A stretch of DNA of 21,607 bases from Scatosoma sp045645245 (GCA_045645245.1 JAZRIK010000031.1:1-21607), one strand, 5' to 3'; positions 1-7,268 are shown, counted from the first letter of the stretch. The notes: a model not told the origin generated them from the sequence alone. Made by a program: numbers and translations.

Positions 1-280
1 TGTCGGAGAATTGTTCTGAGGTGAGCTCAACATATACATCAAGAGTGTCGTTGTTATTTGCGCGGTCAACCTCAATGCGATAGTTGGGTGAATAGCCCTG
101 CTCGAGGAGTACAGTCTCTATCTGTGATGGGAACACATTTACACCCCTTATTATGAGCATGTCATCACTTCTGCCCATGGGTTTTGCCATCTTAATCAGA
201 GTTCTGCCGCAAGAGCATTTTTCTCTTTTGAGAACACAAATGTCACGAGTTCTGTAACGCAAAAGCGGAAAAGCCTCTTT
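1..280 (-). CDS. paaK: Phenylacetate-CoA ligase (PaaK-like), C-terminal fragment fused in frame to dxr
   Basis: Read on the minus strand, this continues the dxr frame without a stop, but from about residue 297 of the joint frame it becomes the C-terminal part of an AMP-forming aryl-CoA ligase. YRTRDI is followed by CSCGR, then GRSDDMLIIRGVNVFPSQIE, the PaaK signature, and the start of the small C-terminal domain, cut by the window edge. PaaK-type enzymes activate aryl acids such as phenylacetate to CoA thioesters in the cytoplasm. The fragment has no start codon or N-terminal domain of its own. Its codons (ACT, ATA, AGA, TCA) differ from those of the first 255 dxr codons. It most likely belongs to another organism or locus and was joined during assembly. 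A real fusion would be non-functional for both halves. The family call is strong; linkage to this locus is doubtful. Confidence 0.85.
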
Positions 281-1168
281 GTCGGGCTTGTAGAAGCTGA
301 GTGAGCCTATAGTTGTAAGATCCAGGCTGTTAACGGGACTGTTGTATCGTCCCGGGAAGGTCAATGCGTACTGAACGCAAAGTCGCATATCGGGCAGACC
401 CATCTGCGCGATAACCGCGCTGTCGTTGAACTCTACCATCGAATGCACGATGCTTTCCGGTTGTACGAGCGTATGAATTTGCTCTAACCGCGCGTTATAC
501 AGCCATTTTGCTTCGATGACTTCGAACCCTTTATTGAGCAGGGTTGCCGAGTCGATGGTGATTTTTGCGCCCATATTCCACGTGGGGTGTTTGAGTGCGT
601 CGGCGGGCTTTACGCGCTCTAAACGCGCTTGCTCCCAGCCGTAGAACGGACCGCCGCTTGCGGTGATAATCAACCGCTTAAACGGTGCGTCTAAACGGAA
701 ATTTAATGCTTGAAACAATGCGGAATGTTCGCTGTCAATGGGGATTAAACGCGTACCTGCCCCCTTGATTTGGCGCATAACCAGCTCGCCGCCGCACACC
801 AGCGTTTCCTTATTTGCCAGCGCGATATCTTGTTTATTTTCAATGGCTTTTAAGCTGTATTTGAGCCCTGCAAAGCCGCTTGCGGCAATGAGTGCGATGT
901 CCCCCTGCCCCACGCATTCCAGCGCGGCTTTTTCGCCGTAGCCAAAATGCACTCCGCTTGGGATTTGGTCTTTGATTTGCTTTGCCGCGTTTTCATCTAC
1001 GAGCGCGGCGTATTTGGGTTTAAGCAAGCGTACTTGCTGCAAAAACGTTTCCGCCGAGCTATGCGCTACGAGCGCTTGAATGCGAAATTGCTCGGGGTGC
1101 GCTTGCACGACGGCAATCGTTTGTTTTCCGATAGACCCGGTAGAGCCGATTAGGGAAATGGTTTTCAT
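258..1168 (-). CDS. dxr: 1-deoxy-D-xylulose 5-phosphate reductoisomerase, 3'-truncated
   Basis: DXR converts DXP to MEP using NADPH and a divalent metal, the committed step of the non-mevalonate isoprenoid pathway, in the cytoplasm. Visible motifs are the nucleotide-binding GSTGSIG (residues 8-14), LANKE (about 117-121), the metal-site IDSEHS (D145, E147), HPTWNMG (194-200), IDSATLLNKGFE (205-216, with N212, K213 and E216) and QMGLPDMR (255-262). Family similarity continues to about residue 304, where a PaaK-like sequence takes over, so roughly the last 80-100 residues of a normal 380-400 residue DXR are missing. It starts 3 bases below the cdsA stop and is the last gene of the pyrH-frr-uppS-cdsA-dxr series. 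Codon choice changes near residue 256, so residues 256-304 may come from a second organism's dxr. Confidence 0.93.
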
Positions 1169-1170
1169 AC

Positions 1171-2085
1171 TTATACCAGCGCGCGAATGAGCGCGAATGC
1201 GAGATACACCGCAAGCCCTGCGAACATCGTGCCGTCGATGCGGTCGAGTACGCCGCCGTGGCCGGGGATTAAATTGCCCATATCCTTAATACCTACTTTG
1301 CGCTTGATGCAGCTTTCCACCAAATCGCCAAACTCGGTAGCGGCGGCCGCCACGAAGCCGATTGCAATATACACGGGCAGCCAAATATACATTTGGTCAA
1401 AGCTGCCTGCGATGGCGTTGTATGCAAAATAGATAGCAATTCCGCCGATGACACCGCCGGTTAAGCCGCCGATGCCGCCGATAATCGTTTTATTCGGACT
1501 GATAGCAGGCGCCATTTTTTCGGGGAATTTTTTACGTAAAAATTTACCGAAAAAATACGCTACGCAATCGGAAAGCGGGGACACGACAAACACGAATACA
1601 ATCAATAAATCGGAGTTGATTGCTACGTTTGCAAGCGTTTCGGGGTATTTGGAAAGTGCGATTGCCGACGGGTCGGATACGTGATTTAACAGCACCAAAA
1701 CGGTGAGCATCAGCACGGGATATACGCACGATAACAGCGTGACGCCTAAATTTTCGATGGTCGTTTCTTCGTGTTTAAGCACCAAAAGCGATAAAAGCGC
1801 GGCACCCGTCGCGGTAAAGCAAATTCCCGTTAAGTGCAAGCCGTAGCGGAAGAAATACTCGGAAACGGCGCAGGCAGGTATGCAAACAACCGCAAAAATA
1901 TAGACGATTATTTTTTCTATTTTGGTCATTTTATCGCTGAAAGCGCGTACGATTTCGTAGGTACCTAAAAGTGCGTATAAGTAGATGAGCACGTCAAAAC
2001 AAAAGTCGTGCACGAAGATTTTTAAGAAAAAGAACGCAAGCAAAATTGCCATATAACAAGCGCCTGATATCGTTCTCGTTTTCAT
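1171..2085 (-). CDS. cdsA: Phosphatidate cytidylyltransferase (CDP-diglyceride synthase)
   Basis: This integral membrane enzyme makes CDP-diacylglycerol from phosphatidate and CTP, the branch point for bacterial phospholipids. The 304 residues include many hydrophobic segments. Near the C-terminus is the family signature at about residues 257-284, containing KRKVGIKDMGN, PGHGGVLDRID and its metal-binding acidic residues. SPLSD (169-173) and ISPNKT (195-200) are also typical. In the segment after ISPNKT the family usually has KT-x-E-G; here it reads KTIIGG, so the Glu is replaced by Ile, a small oddity. AAGGAG sits about nine bases before the ATG. It lies 23 bases below uppS and directly ahead of dxr, in the conserved Bacillota order. 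Confidence 0.96.
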   Translation of the reverse strand: MKTRTISGACYMAILLAFFFLKIFVHDFCFDVLIYLYALLGTYEIVRAFSDKMTKIEKIIVYIFAVVCIPACAVSEYFFRYGLHLTGICFTATGAALLSLLVLKHEETTIENLGVTLLSCVYPVLMLTVLVLLNHVSDPSAIALSKYPETLANVAINSDLLIVFVFVVSPLSDCVAYFFGKFLRKKFPEKMAPAISPNKTIIGGIGGLTGGVIGGIAIYFAYNAIAGSFDQMYIWLPVYIAIGFVAAAATEFGDLVESCIKRKVGIKDMGNLIPGHGGVLDRIDGTMFAGLAVYLAFALIRALV

Positions 2086-2108
2086 AACTTTTCTCTCCTT
2101 TTTGGGGT

Positions 2109-2849
2109 TTAACCGTGAAAGATTTTATCTTTTGTAATCTGTTCGTCCGTTTTACCGTATCTACGGTTTCGACCTGCATACGCCGTCAGCGCACGGGATA
2201 AATCGCTGTTTGTAAAATCGGGGAACGGCTTTTTGGAAAAATATAGCTCGGAATATGCCGATTGATACAATAAAAAGTTGGATAGCCGTTGCTCTCCGCC
2301 CGTGCGAATAATTAAGTCGGGGTCAGGAACACCGCGCGTGTATAAGAGTTTGGCAAACGACTTTTCGTCCACCGCTTCGCCAAGCTTTATCGCCGTATTC
2401 ACGGCGCGGACGATTTCCGCGCGCGCGCCGTAGGCAAGCGCGATTTGTAGGCATTTTTCGCTATTCCTTTCGCTATGAGTTTGTACGCTTTGCAAAATCG
2501 CTTGCACGTCGCTTGGCAATAGGGAAATATCCCCTATCACACGAATTTGTATATTTTTCGTGCGTAATTGCTCGGCGTATTTTTCCATTCCGCTACGTAA
2601 AATGTCGAACAGCGCGTCTAATTCTGTTTTCGGTCGATACAAATTTTCGGTGGATAACGCATACAGCGTGACAACGGAAACGCCCTGCTCAAATGCGTAT
2701 TGAACGAGCGTTTGCAGCCGTTTCCAACCCGCCTCGTGACCAAAAGAACGGGGCATTAAGCGCTTTTTCGCCCAACGCCCGTTTCCGTCCATAATGATTG
2801 CTATATGGTTTGGCAGGTTGCCCTCCGAAATTATTGTATTACGATACAT
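2109..2849 (-). CDS. uppS: Undecaprenyl diphosphate synthase (cis-prenyltransferase)
   Basis: It condenses farnesyl diphosphate with isopentenyl diphosphates into the C55 lipid carrier for peptidoglycan and other envelope polymers. The 246-residue length is normal. Motifs are HIAIIMDGNGRWAKKR with catalytic D21, STENLYRP (66-73), and the IPP/Mg site RTGGEQRLSNFLLYQSAYSE (182-201). The ATG is only 3 bases after the frr stop and has a poor, very close AAGG, so translation is probably coupled to frr. A better Shine-Dalgarno (GGAGG) lies inside codons 8-10, followed by the CTG at codon 12 just before PNHIAIIMDG. A non-ATG start there is conceivable but unproven. It links to cdsA and dxr as the envelope and isoprenoid part of the operon. 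Confidence 0.96.
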   Translation of the reverse strand: MYRNTIISEGNLPNHIAIIMDGNGRWAKKRLMPRSFGHEAGWKRLQTLVQYAFEQGVSVVTLYALSTENLYRPKTELDALFDILRSGMEKYAEQLRTKNIQIRVIGDISLLPSDVQAILQSVQTHSERNSEKCLQIALAYGARAEIVRAVNTAIKLGEAVDEKSFAKLLYTRGVPDPDLIIRTGGEQRLSNFLLYQSAYSELYFSKKPFPDFTNSDLSRALTAYAGRNRRYGKTDEQITKDKIFHG

Positions 2850-2852
2850 ACC

Positions 2853-3425
2853 TTAAATAGACATCAATTCCTTTTCTTTTGCAGAAATAATGCTTTCAAG
2901 CGTGGACATATAGCCGGAAATTGCCTTTTCTACGTCCGCTTCGCAATTAGAAGTTTCGTCTTCGGACAGCTCTTTCGCCGTTTTCATCTTTTTGAGTAAG
3001 TCCATTGCTTCGCGGCGATGATTACGCATCGCTACTTTGGATTCTTCACCCATTTTCTTTGCTTGTTTTACAAGCTCTTTTCTTCTTTCTTCCGTCATTA
3101 CGGGGAACACCAAACGAATGACGTTGCCGTCGTTAGAAGGCGTTAAACCGATGTTCGATTGCAAAATTGCCTTTTCCACCGCTTTCAAAAGCGACTTGTC
3201 CCAAAGGTTGATTTGCAAGCAGCGCGCGTCCAACGTCGCTACGTTGCCAAGCTCAATCAGCTTGCTCATTCCGCCGTATGCTTCTACTTCGATACGGTCT
3301 AAAATTTTGGGATTTGCTCTACCGGTGCGAAGTGCGCCGTATTCGTTTTCTAACGCTTTGATGGTGTTTTCCGCTTTTTCTTCCAGCTCGAACATCATTT
3401 CTTCTACTCTTTCGTTTTCAATCAT
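2853..3425 (-). CDS. frr: Ribosome recycling factor
   Basis: RRF splits post-termination ribosomes together with EF-G and IF3. The 190-residue product matches the family (about 185 residues). It has an N-terminal helix, ALRTGRANP (31-39), the beta domain, then NIGLTPSNDGNVIRLVFP (91-108), MTEERRKELVK (110-120) and NHRREA (135-140) in the long C-terminal helical bundle. A GGAGAA Shine-Dalgarno lies just upstream of the chosen ATG. The encoded start (MIENERVEEMMFELEEKAE) gives a slightly long N-terminus; M10 or M11 would match the usual family start, but the ribosome site favours M1. It sits between pyrH and uppS, as is common in bacteria. Confidence 0.97.
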   Translation of the reverse strand: MIENERVEEMMFELEEKAENTIKALENEYGALRTGRANPKILDRIEVEAYGGMSKLIELGNVATLDARCLQINLWDKSLLKAVEKAILQSNIGLTPSNDGNVIRLVFPVMTEERRKELVKQAKKMGEESKVAMRNHRREAMDLLKKMKTAKELSEDETSNCEADVEKAISGYMSTLESIISAKEKELMSI

Positions 3426-3449
3426 AATTATTTCTCCTTTTTGGTGTTT

Positions 3450-4157
3450 TTATACTTTGATAATCGTGCCAAGCTCTTCGCCGCAAACCGCGCGGACAAT
3501 CGAATTTTCTTCGTTTAAGCCAAACGCGAGCGTGGGCACGTTGTTTTCCATACACATCGTCGCCGCCGTGAAATCGATTACCTTTAAGCCCTGATTGATT
3601 ACGTCGGCATAGCGCAAGCTTTCGTACTTTTTCGCAAACGGGTTGGTTTTGGGGTCGGAATCGTAAATGCCATCGACGTTCTTTGCCATCAGCAGAATAT
3701 CCGCGGAAATTTCGCAGGCGCGAAGCGCCGCCGCCGTGTCCGTCGAACAATAGGGATTACCCGTGCCGCAAGCGAAAATAACGATTCTGCCTTGCTCAAA
3801 ATGGCGCAGCGCTTTACGTAAAATGAACGGTTCGGCAAGCGAGACCATATTGAGCGCCGTTTGTACGCGTACGGGTACGCCGCGTTGTTCGATCGCGTCC
3901 ATCATCGCAAGCGAGTTCATTACCGTTGCGAGCATACCCATTTGGTCGGCGGTCGTTCGATCCATTTTTGTTCCCTGTCTGCCCCGCCAAAAGTTGCCGC
4001 CGCCGATGACCAAGCCCACTTCTACACCCATATTGTGCAGCTGCACGATTTGATCGACTACGGGAGCGATTACTTCGTGGTTTAAGCCAAATTTTTGGTC
4101 GCCTGCAAGCGCTTCACCCGAGAGTTTAAGCAAAATTCTTTTATATTTCGGTTGCAT
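3450..4157 (-). CDS. pyrH: Uridylate kinase
   Basis: UMP kinase of the amino-acid-kinase fold phosphorylates UMP to UDP and is normally a UTP-inhibited hexamer. The 235 residues carry KLSGEAL (11-17), GLVIGGGNFWRG (48-59), the UMP-binding segment GTGNPYCSTDTAA (131-143) and KNVDGIYDSDPK (159-170), so the protein is complete. In the GTGNP region two usual residues are Cys here (FACGTGNPYCSTD instead of the common FAAGTGNPYFSTD), which is unusual but conservative. GGAGAAAATT precedes the ATG, and an extended -10 promoter lies about 30 bases upstream, so this is probably the first gene of the operon. The rpsB-tsf pair often found upstream is absent. Confidence 0.97.
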   Translation of the reverse strand: MQPKYKRILLKLSGEALAGDQKFGLNHEVIAPVVDQIVQLHNMGVEVGLVIGGGNFWRGRQGTKMDRTTADQMGMLATVMNSLAMMDAIEQRGVPVRVQTALNMVSLAEPFILRKALRHFEQGRIVIFACGTGNPYCSTDTAAALRACEISADILLMAKNVDGIYDSDPKTNPFAKKYESLRYADVINQGLKVIDFTAATMCMENNVPTLAFGLNEENSIVRAVCGEELGTIIKV

Positions 4158-4185
4158 AATTTTCTCCTGACGTATTGTTTTTTCT

Positions 4186-4194
4186 ATTATATCA
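4186..4194 (-). promoter_or_regulatory. Extended -10 promoter of the pyrH operon
   Basis: The minus strand reads TGATATAAT about 30 bases before the pyrH ATG, a perfect extended -10 (TGnTATAAT). No convincing -35 hexamer lies 17 bases further up, which the TGn element could offset. It probably drives pyrH-frr-uppS-cdsA-dxr. Confidence 0.6.
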
Positions 4195-4245
4195 TATTTT
4201 CGCTCAGAAAGCTATATAAATATGAAAATTTTTTGGGTGTTTTTG

Positions 4246-4278
4246 AAAAAAACCTTGGCAAAACAATACCAAGGTTTT
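4246..4278 (-). terminator. Rho-independent terminator after the cyclophilin-like lipoprotein gene
   Basis: On the minus strand AACCTTGG, a 10-base loop and CCAAGGTT are followed by a run of seven T. It starts about 9 bases below the lipoprotein stop and separates that gene from the pyrH operon promoter. Confidence 0.88.
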
Positions 4279-4286
4279 TATTTTTA

Positions 4287-5159
4287 TCAATATTTCGTGA
4301 TTTTGATATATTCGATAACGATGGGCTCAACGGGAACGTCAAATTCTTCTACGATATCGCTGAACGGGTCGTCGATGTGCATTTCTTCTTCTTTAACGAA
4401 TTTTTCCTTGTCGCCGTCGTGGTTATCTTCGATATACGCCGCTAAATCTGCCTTGAAATTGGAAAGCATATCTACACTGTCTTCGTCCAAAGTTGCAAAC
4501 ACGCAATAATCTTTGTTGGAAGATACTACGGGCGAGAGCGTAATGTAAAACTCGGACGTGGCGCTGTTTTCTTCGTAATTGCGCAGGGACGCAACGCCGT
4601 CGCTGTTGCGGCTAACGTACACGTCGTCTTGATGTTCTCTATCGTGATAGTACATAACCAGCGAACCAAATCTTTCTTTGAGCGCGCCGCTTTCTACCTG
4701 AAATTCGTTATTTTCAAATTCGCCGTATAAGGTATAGGTGGGGTTGTTTTGTTCTCTATCCGTAAAAACGGTTTGGGGAATATACGATGCGACCGTTTCA
4801 AAATACGTTTTGCCGTTTTTAAGCGCGAGCGTATTATTTTTATACACGTATGCGCCCGTGTAAAGCTTGCCCGCCGCTTGTCCTGCGTCGTCCGAATAGT
4901 CGTAATCGTGCACGCACATTCCGTCGTAGTATTTATTCTCTACGAGCGACAGGAAGTGTTTTACCGTGCTGGGCGTAATTTTTCTGGACAAGTTATATTC
5001 GAGCGTGTAAGTTTCGCCGTTAAACTTGATTTGCATTTCTACCTTGGGCGAATTGGTTTCACACGCGCCGAACGTGGTGACGCAAGCCGCTACGCCGAGA
5101 ACGGCAAGCGCGTTGCTGATGATTTTTTTCATTTTCTTAAACATAGCATTCTGCTCCAT
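4287..5159 (-). CDS. Cyclophilin-like lipoprotein, probably without isomerase activity
   Basis: A basic N-terminus (FKKMKK), a hydrophobic stretch and two possible lipobox cysteines (VAAC at C26, FGAC at C33) indicate an exported lipoprotein. The mature part resembles a cyclophilin-type peptidyl-prolyl isomerase: ITPSTVKHFLSLVENKYYDG parallels the family's PKTVENFLxLVxxGxYDG. Later, TSEFYITLS and DYCVFATL match the GSQFFI and VFGxV segments. The catalytic FHR position reads VHD here, so the active-site Arg is missing and a binding or chaperone role is more likely. The tail is acidic. The ATG at 5144 (MFKKMKK) has GGAG nine bases upstream and is a likely alternative start, five residues shorter. 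It has its own promoter and terminator. Confidence 0.72.
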   Translation of the reverse strand: MEQNAMFKKMKKIISNALAVLGVAACVTTFGACETNSPKVEMQIKFNGETYTLEYNLSRKITPSTVKHFLSLVENKYYDGMCVHDYDYSDDAGQAAGKLYTGAYVYKNNTLALKNGKTYFETVASYIPQTVFTDREQNNPTYTLYGEFENNEFQVESGALKERFGSLVMYYHDREHQDDVYVSRNSDGVASLRNYEENSATSEFYITLSPVVSSNKDYCVFATLDEDSVDMLSNFKADLAAYIEDNHDGDKEKFVKEEEMHIDDPFSDIVEEFDVPVEPIVIEYIKITKY

Positions 5160-5183
5160 TTTTGCATTTTATCCTTACTATAT

Positions 5184-5212
5184 ATTGTATCGTTTTCTTG
5201 CCTTTCCGTCAA
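5184..5212 (-). promoter_or_regulatory. Sigma-A type promoter of the lipoprotein gene
   Basis: The minus strand reads TTGACG, a 17-base spacer, then TACAAT, about 25 bases before the first ATG. This is a close match to the housekeeping consensus. Confidence 0.85.
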
Positions 5213-5249
5213 GTAGTTTTAGCAATATTTTTCCCATTTTTTCTTTCTT

Positions 5250-5999
5250 TTACGCATTATTGTCCGTTTCTGTTAAAGAAGCCGAATTGCGTTTGCGTTC
5301 AAAGACAAAATAGGTTATCGCGTGGAAGGCGCTCAACAGTATGATTGCGATACTTGCAAGTGCGAAAAAGTATGCGTACCAGCCGTTGTTCAAATTCAAA
5401 ATAGGCAAATTTTCCATCGGCGGGCGGGAAAGATACATAAAATTTGCTTTTTCAAAGCCGATGGAAAGTATGCTGTTTATCCACGTCGCTATCATCGCCA
5501 GTATGCCTAAATATCCTAAATTCCTTGCCCAGCATTTGAGCGTCCAACGCACTCGTTTTTGCGCGACGATATACAGTGCGAAAAAGATGATGGTTGCGTG
5601 GAAGATAAAGTATTGATACACTTGTAATTTCGTAAACGACGTACCCACGGTTGGAATGAACAGCGCCATTACGCCCCCGAGCAACATCGACGGCGACATA
5701 AAACCCAGCAATTTTTCTTGCGTTTGCGTATTTTTTACCAGGAATTTTAACGCGAAAACCAAGAAAATTTGAATGGAACATAAATGGAAGGGCAAATCGC
5801 CCGGGTCTAAATGCATTCCGCCTTGATACCCTTCTTCCATATTTGCAAAGGTTTTGATAAGCTCGCTTGCCACACACACGCAAAAGAGTATGGTAATCAC
5901 CGTTTTTTCGGATAAACGCGCGTATTTGACGAGTAAAAACAGACCAAGAATGATTGCAATAGAAATAAAAAGCCAGATAAAGTGTGTAGGTGTAAACAT
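5250..5999 (-). CDS. YwaF/TIGR02206-family integral membrane protein
   Basis: The 249-residue protein has six or seven hydrophobic segments. It fits the YwaF (TIGR02206) family: early acidic and Gly-rich loop, then DLPFHLCSIQIFL (residues 68-80) with the conserved HLCS, a middle YQYFIFHATIIFFALYI segment, and NFMYLSRPP before the last helices. The family is widespread in Bacillota and its biochemical role is not established; no enzyme motif is visible. It is expressed from its own strong promoter and lies between the ribosomal operon terminator and the lipoprotein gene. No clear terminator separates it from the lipoprotein gene, so some co-transcription is possible. Confidence 0.82.
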   Translation of the reverse strand: MFTPTHFIWLFISIAIILGLFLLVKYARLSEKTVITILFCVCVASELIKTFANMEEGYQGGMHLDPGDLPFHLCSIQIFLVFALKFLVKNTQTQEKLLGFMSPSMLLGGVMALFIPTVGTSFTKLQVYQYFIFHATIIFFALYIVAQKRVRWTLKCWARNLGYLGILAMIATWINSILSIGFEKANFMYLSRPPMENLPILNLNNGWYAYFFALASIAIILLSAFHAITYFVFERKRNSASLTETDNNA

Positions 6000-6029
6000 A
6001 TTGTTTCTTTCCTTTTTTACGTTGCATTT

Positions 6030-6058
6030 ATTATAGCATACTTTGCGGCGAATTTCAA
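6030..6058 (-). promoter_or_regulatory. Sigma-A promoter of the ywaF-like gene
   Basis: The minus strand reads TTGAAA, a 17-base spacer, then TATAAT preceded by TGC (extended -10), about 30 bases before the ATG. An AAGGAAAG ribosome site follows. Confidence 0.9.
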
Positions 6059-6077
6059 CCGTTCGGAAGAAAAAAAA

Positions 6078-6120
6078 TGAGATACTTCCGCTCGCTACGC
6101 TCGGTCAGTATGACAGGCGG
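6078..6120. repeat. Candidate dispersed intergenic repeat
   Basis: The stretch contains CTTCCGCTCGCTACGCTCGG and CAGTATGACAGG. It resembles short, often multicopy intergenic elements of Clostridia genomes built on a CTCGCTNCGCTCGGTCAGNATGACA-like core. Only one copy is in this window, so repetition cannot be shown here. It is non-coding and lies between the rplL terminator and the ywaF-like promoter. Confidence 0.4.
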
Positions 6121-6130
6121 ATAAAACGAC

Positions 6131-6160
6131 AAAAAACGACTGCTCGCACAGTCGTTTTTT
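6131..6160 (-). terminator. Terminator of the ribosomal protein operon, after rplL
   Basis: A 12-base perfect inverted repeat (AAAAAACGACTG and CAGTCGTTTTTT) with a 6-base loop lies about 20 bases below the rplL stop. It has T runs in both directions. It closes rpmG-secE-nusG-rplKAJL, with no rpoB following. Confidence 0.92.
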
Positions 6161-6182
6161 GTTGATTTCGAAGTATTGAAAC

Positions 6183-6551
6183 TTATTTAAGTTCAGCGGT
6201 AGCGCCTGCTTCTTTCAATTTTGCAACGAGCGCTTCAGCGTCTGCTTTGGGCATCGTTTCTTTGATTACGCCCAAGCTTTCAACTGCTTTCTTCGCGTCT
6301 GCAAGACCAAGACCGGTAGCTTCGCGTACAACTTTGATAACAGCGATTTTGTTTGCGCCGAAATCTTTAAGAACAACGTCGAATTCCGTCTTTTCTTCTG
6401 CTGCGGGAGCTGCTTCTGCAACTGCGCCTGCTGCGGGAGCTGCTGCAACTGCTGCGCTTACGCCAAATTCTGCTTCAAGTGCTTTTACAAGTTCGTTCAA
6501 TTCGAGAACGGACATAGCTTTTACTTCTTCAATGAGTTTTTGTACATCCAT
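6183..6551 (-). CDS. rplL: 50S ribosomal protein L7/L12
   Basis: L7/L12 forms the flexible stalk dimers that recruit translational GTPases. The 122 residues show the N-terminal dimerisation helices (SVLELNELVKALEAEFGV), an Ala/Pro hinge (about 33-52) and the C-terminal factor-binding domain (EFDVVLKDFGANKIAVIKVV, then GLGLADAKKAVE). A GGAGGAATT site precedes the ATG. It follows rplJ by 53 bases; L10 and L12 bind each other as L10(L12)n, the form that recognises the leader upstream of rplJ. It is the last gene before the terminator. Confidence 0.98.
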   Translation of the reverse strand: MDVQKLIEEVKAMSVLELNELVKALEAEFGVSAAVAAAPAAGAVAEAAPAAEEKTEFDVVLKDFGANKIAVIKVVREATGLGLADAKKAVESLGVIKETMPKADAEALVAKLKEAGATAELK

Positions 6552-6604
6552 GGTAATTTAATTCCTCCGTTTTAATTTAATAATGATTGATTTTTAATAA
6601 TAGA

Positions 6605-7108
6605 TTAGTTGTTTTCTTTTGCTTTTGCAATCGCGTCCAAAACACCAACGAATTTGGAAAGCGAGGATTGGAAGCAACCGAGCATCTTCGCGATGAGCGT
6701 TTCCTTGGAAGGAATTGCCGAAAGTTCTTTTACGCCTGCCTTGTCAAAGTATTTGTTGTCAAGGAATGCGCACTTGGGAACAATCTTTTCTACGAGTGCG
6801 GGGTTTGCCTTCGTTTCTTTTGCGAATACTGCCGCGCCGCTCGTTTCGTCTGCACAGAATACCGTTGCCGTCGTTCCGTTCAGGTCGTTGTCAAGCGCCG
6901 TGATACCAAGTTCGTTGAACGCCTTTCTTACAAGGGTGTTTTTATAAACTTTGTATTCGCAGTTTGCTTCTTTGAATTTGTTTCTCAAAGCCGTCACTTC
7001 CAAAACGGTAAGTTTGTTATAGTCTGCGAGAACGATAGACTTGCTGTTTTGAATTTTCGCTTTGATTTCTTCTACGATTTGTTGTTTAGCTTGAATGTTT
7101 GCCGACAT
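6605..7108 (-). CDS. rplJ: 50S ribosomal protein L10
   Basis: L10 anchors the L12 stalk to 23S rRNA and, in complex with L12, represses its own operon by binding the mRNA leader. The 167 residues match the family: an N-terminal rRNA-binding domain (KQQIVEEIKAKIQNSKSIVL, YKVYKNTLVRKA) and the C-terminal helix that holds L12 dimers. AAAGGAGG sits ahead of the ATG. An L10-type leader, an attenuator hairpin and a separate promoter all lie upstream, after rplA. Confidence 0.98.
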   Translation of the reverse strand: MSANIQAKQQIVEEIKAKIQNSKSIVLADYNKLTVLEVTALRNKFKEANCEYKVYKNTLVRKAFNELGITALDNDLNGTTATVFCADETSGAAVFAKETKANPALVEKIVPKCAFLDNKYFDKAGVKELSAIPSKETLIAKMLGCFQSSLSKFVGVLDAIAKAKENN

Positions 7109-7141
7109 AATTACCTCCTTTAAGCGTTTCCGCCTGTCGAT

Positions 7142-7173
7142 AAAAAAATCCCTTACACCGCAACGGTATAAGG
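7142..7173 (-). terminator. Attenuator (intrinsic terminator) in the rplJ leader
   Basis: On the minus strand CCTTATACCG, a 3-base loop and CGGTGTAAGG form a 10-base stem (one G-U pair) followed by GATTTTTTTATC. It lies about 35 bases before the rplJ ATG, inside the leader, so it is a conditional terminator rather than the end of rplA. Its 5' arm overlaps the GTGTGCCTT segment, which could pair instead with upstream leader sequence. Confidence 0.85.
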
Positions 7174-7262
7174 CACACTACTACTTTCGTATTTTCCTTA
7201 AACCTCGACGAGCGGTTTCCCATCAAATCTTACGATGCTCGTTTTCTGCGGCTTGTTTTTAT
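7174..7262 (-). promoter_or_regulatory. Ribosomal L10 leader (autoregulatory RNA element)
   Basis: The 5' untranslated region of rplJ contains CGAGCA paired with the distal GCTCG and enclosing GATTTGATGGGAAACC, then CGAGGTTTAAGG and AGTAGTAGTGTGCC. Position, internal-loop sequence and the downstream terminator match the L10-leader class bound by the L10(L12) complex in Bacillota. In that scheme excess L10-L12 favours the attenuator and lowers rplJ-rplL expression. A covariance-model match was not run. Confidence 0.75.
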
Positions 7263-7268
7263 ACTATA

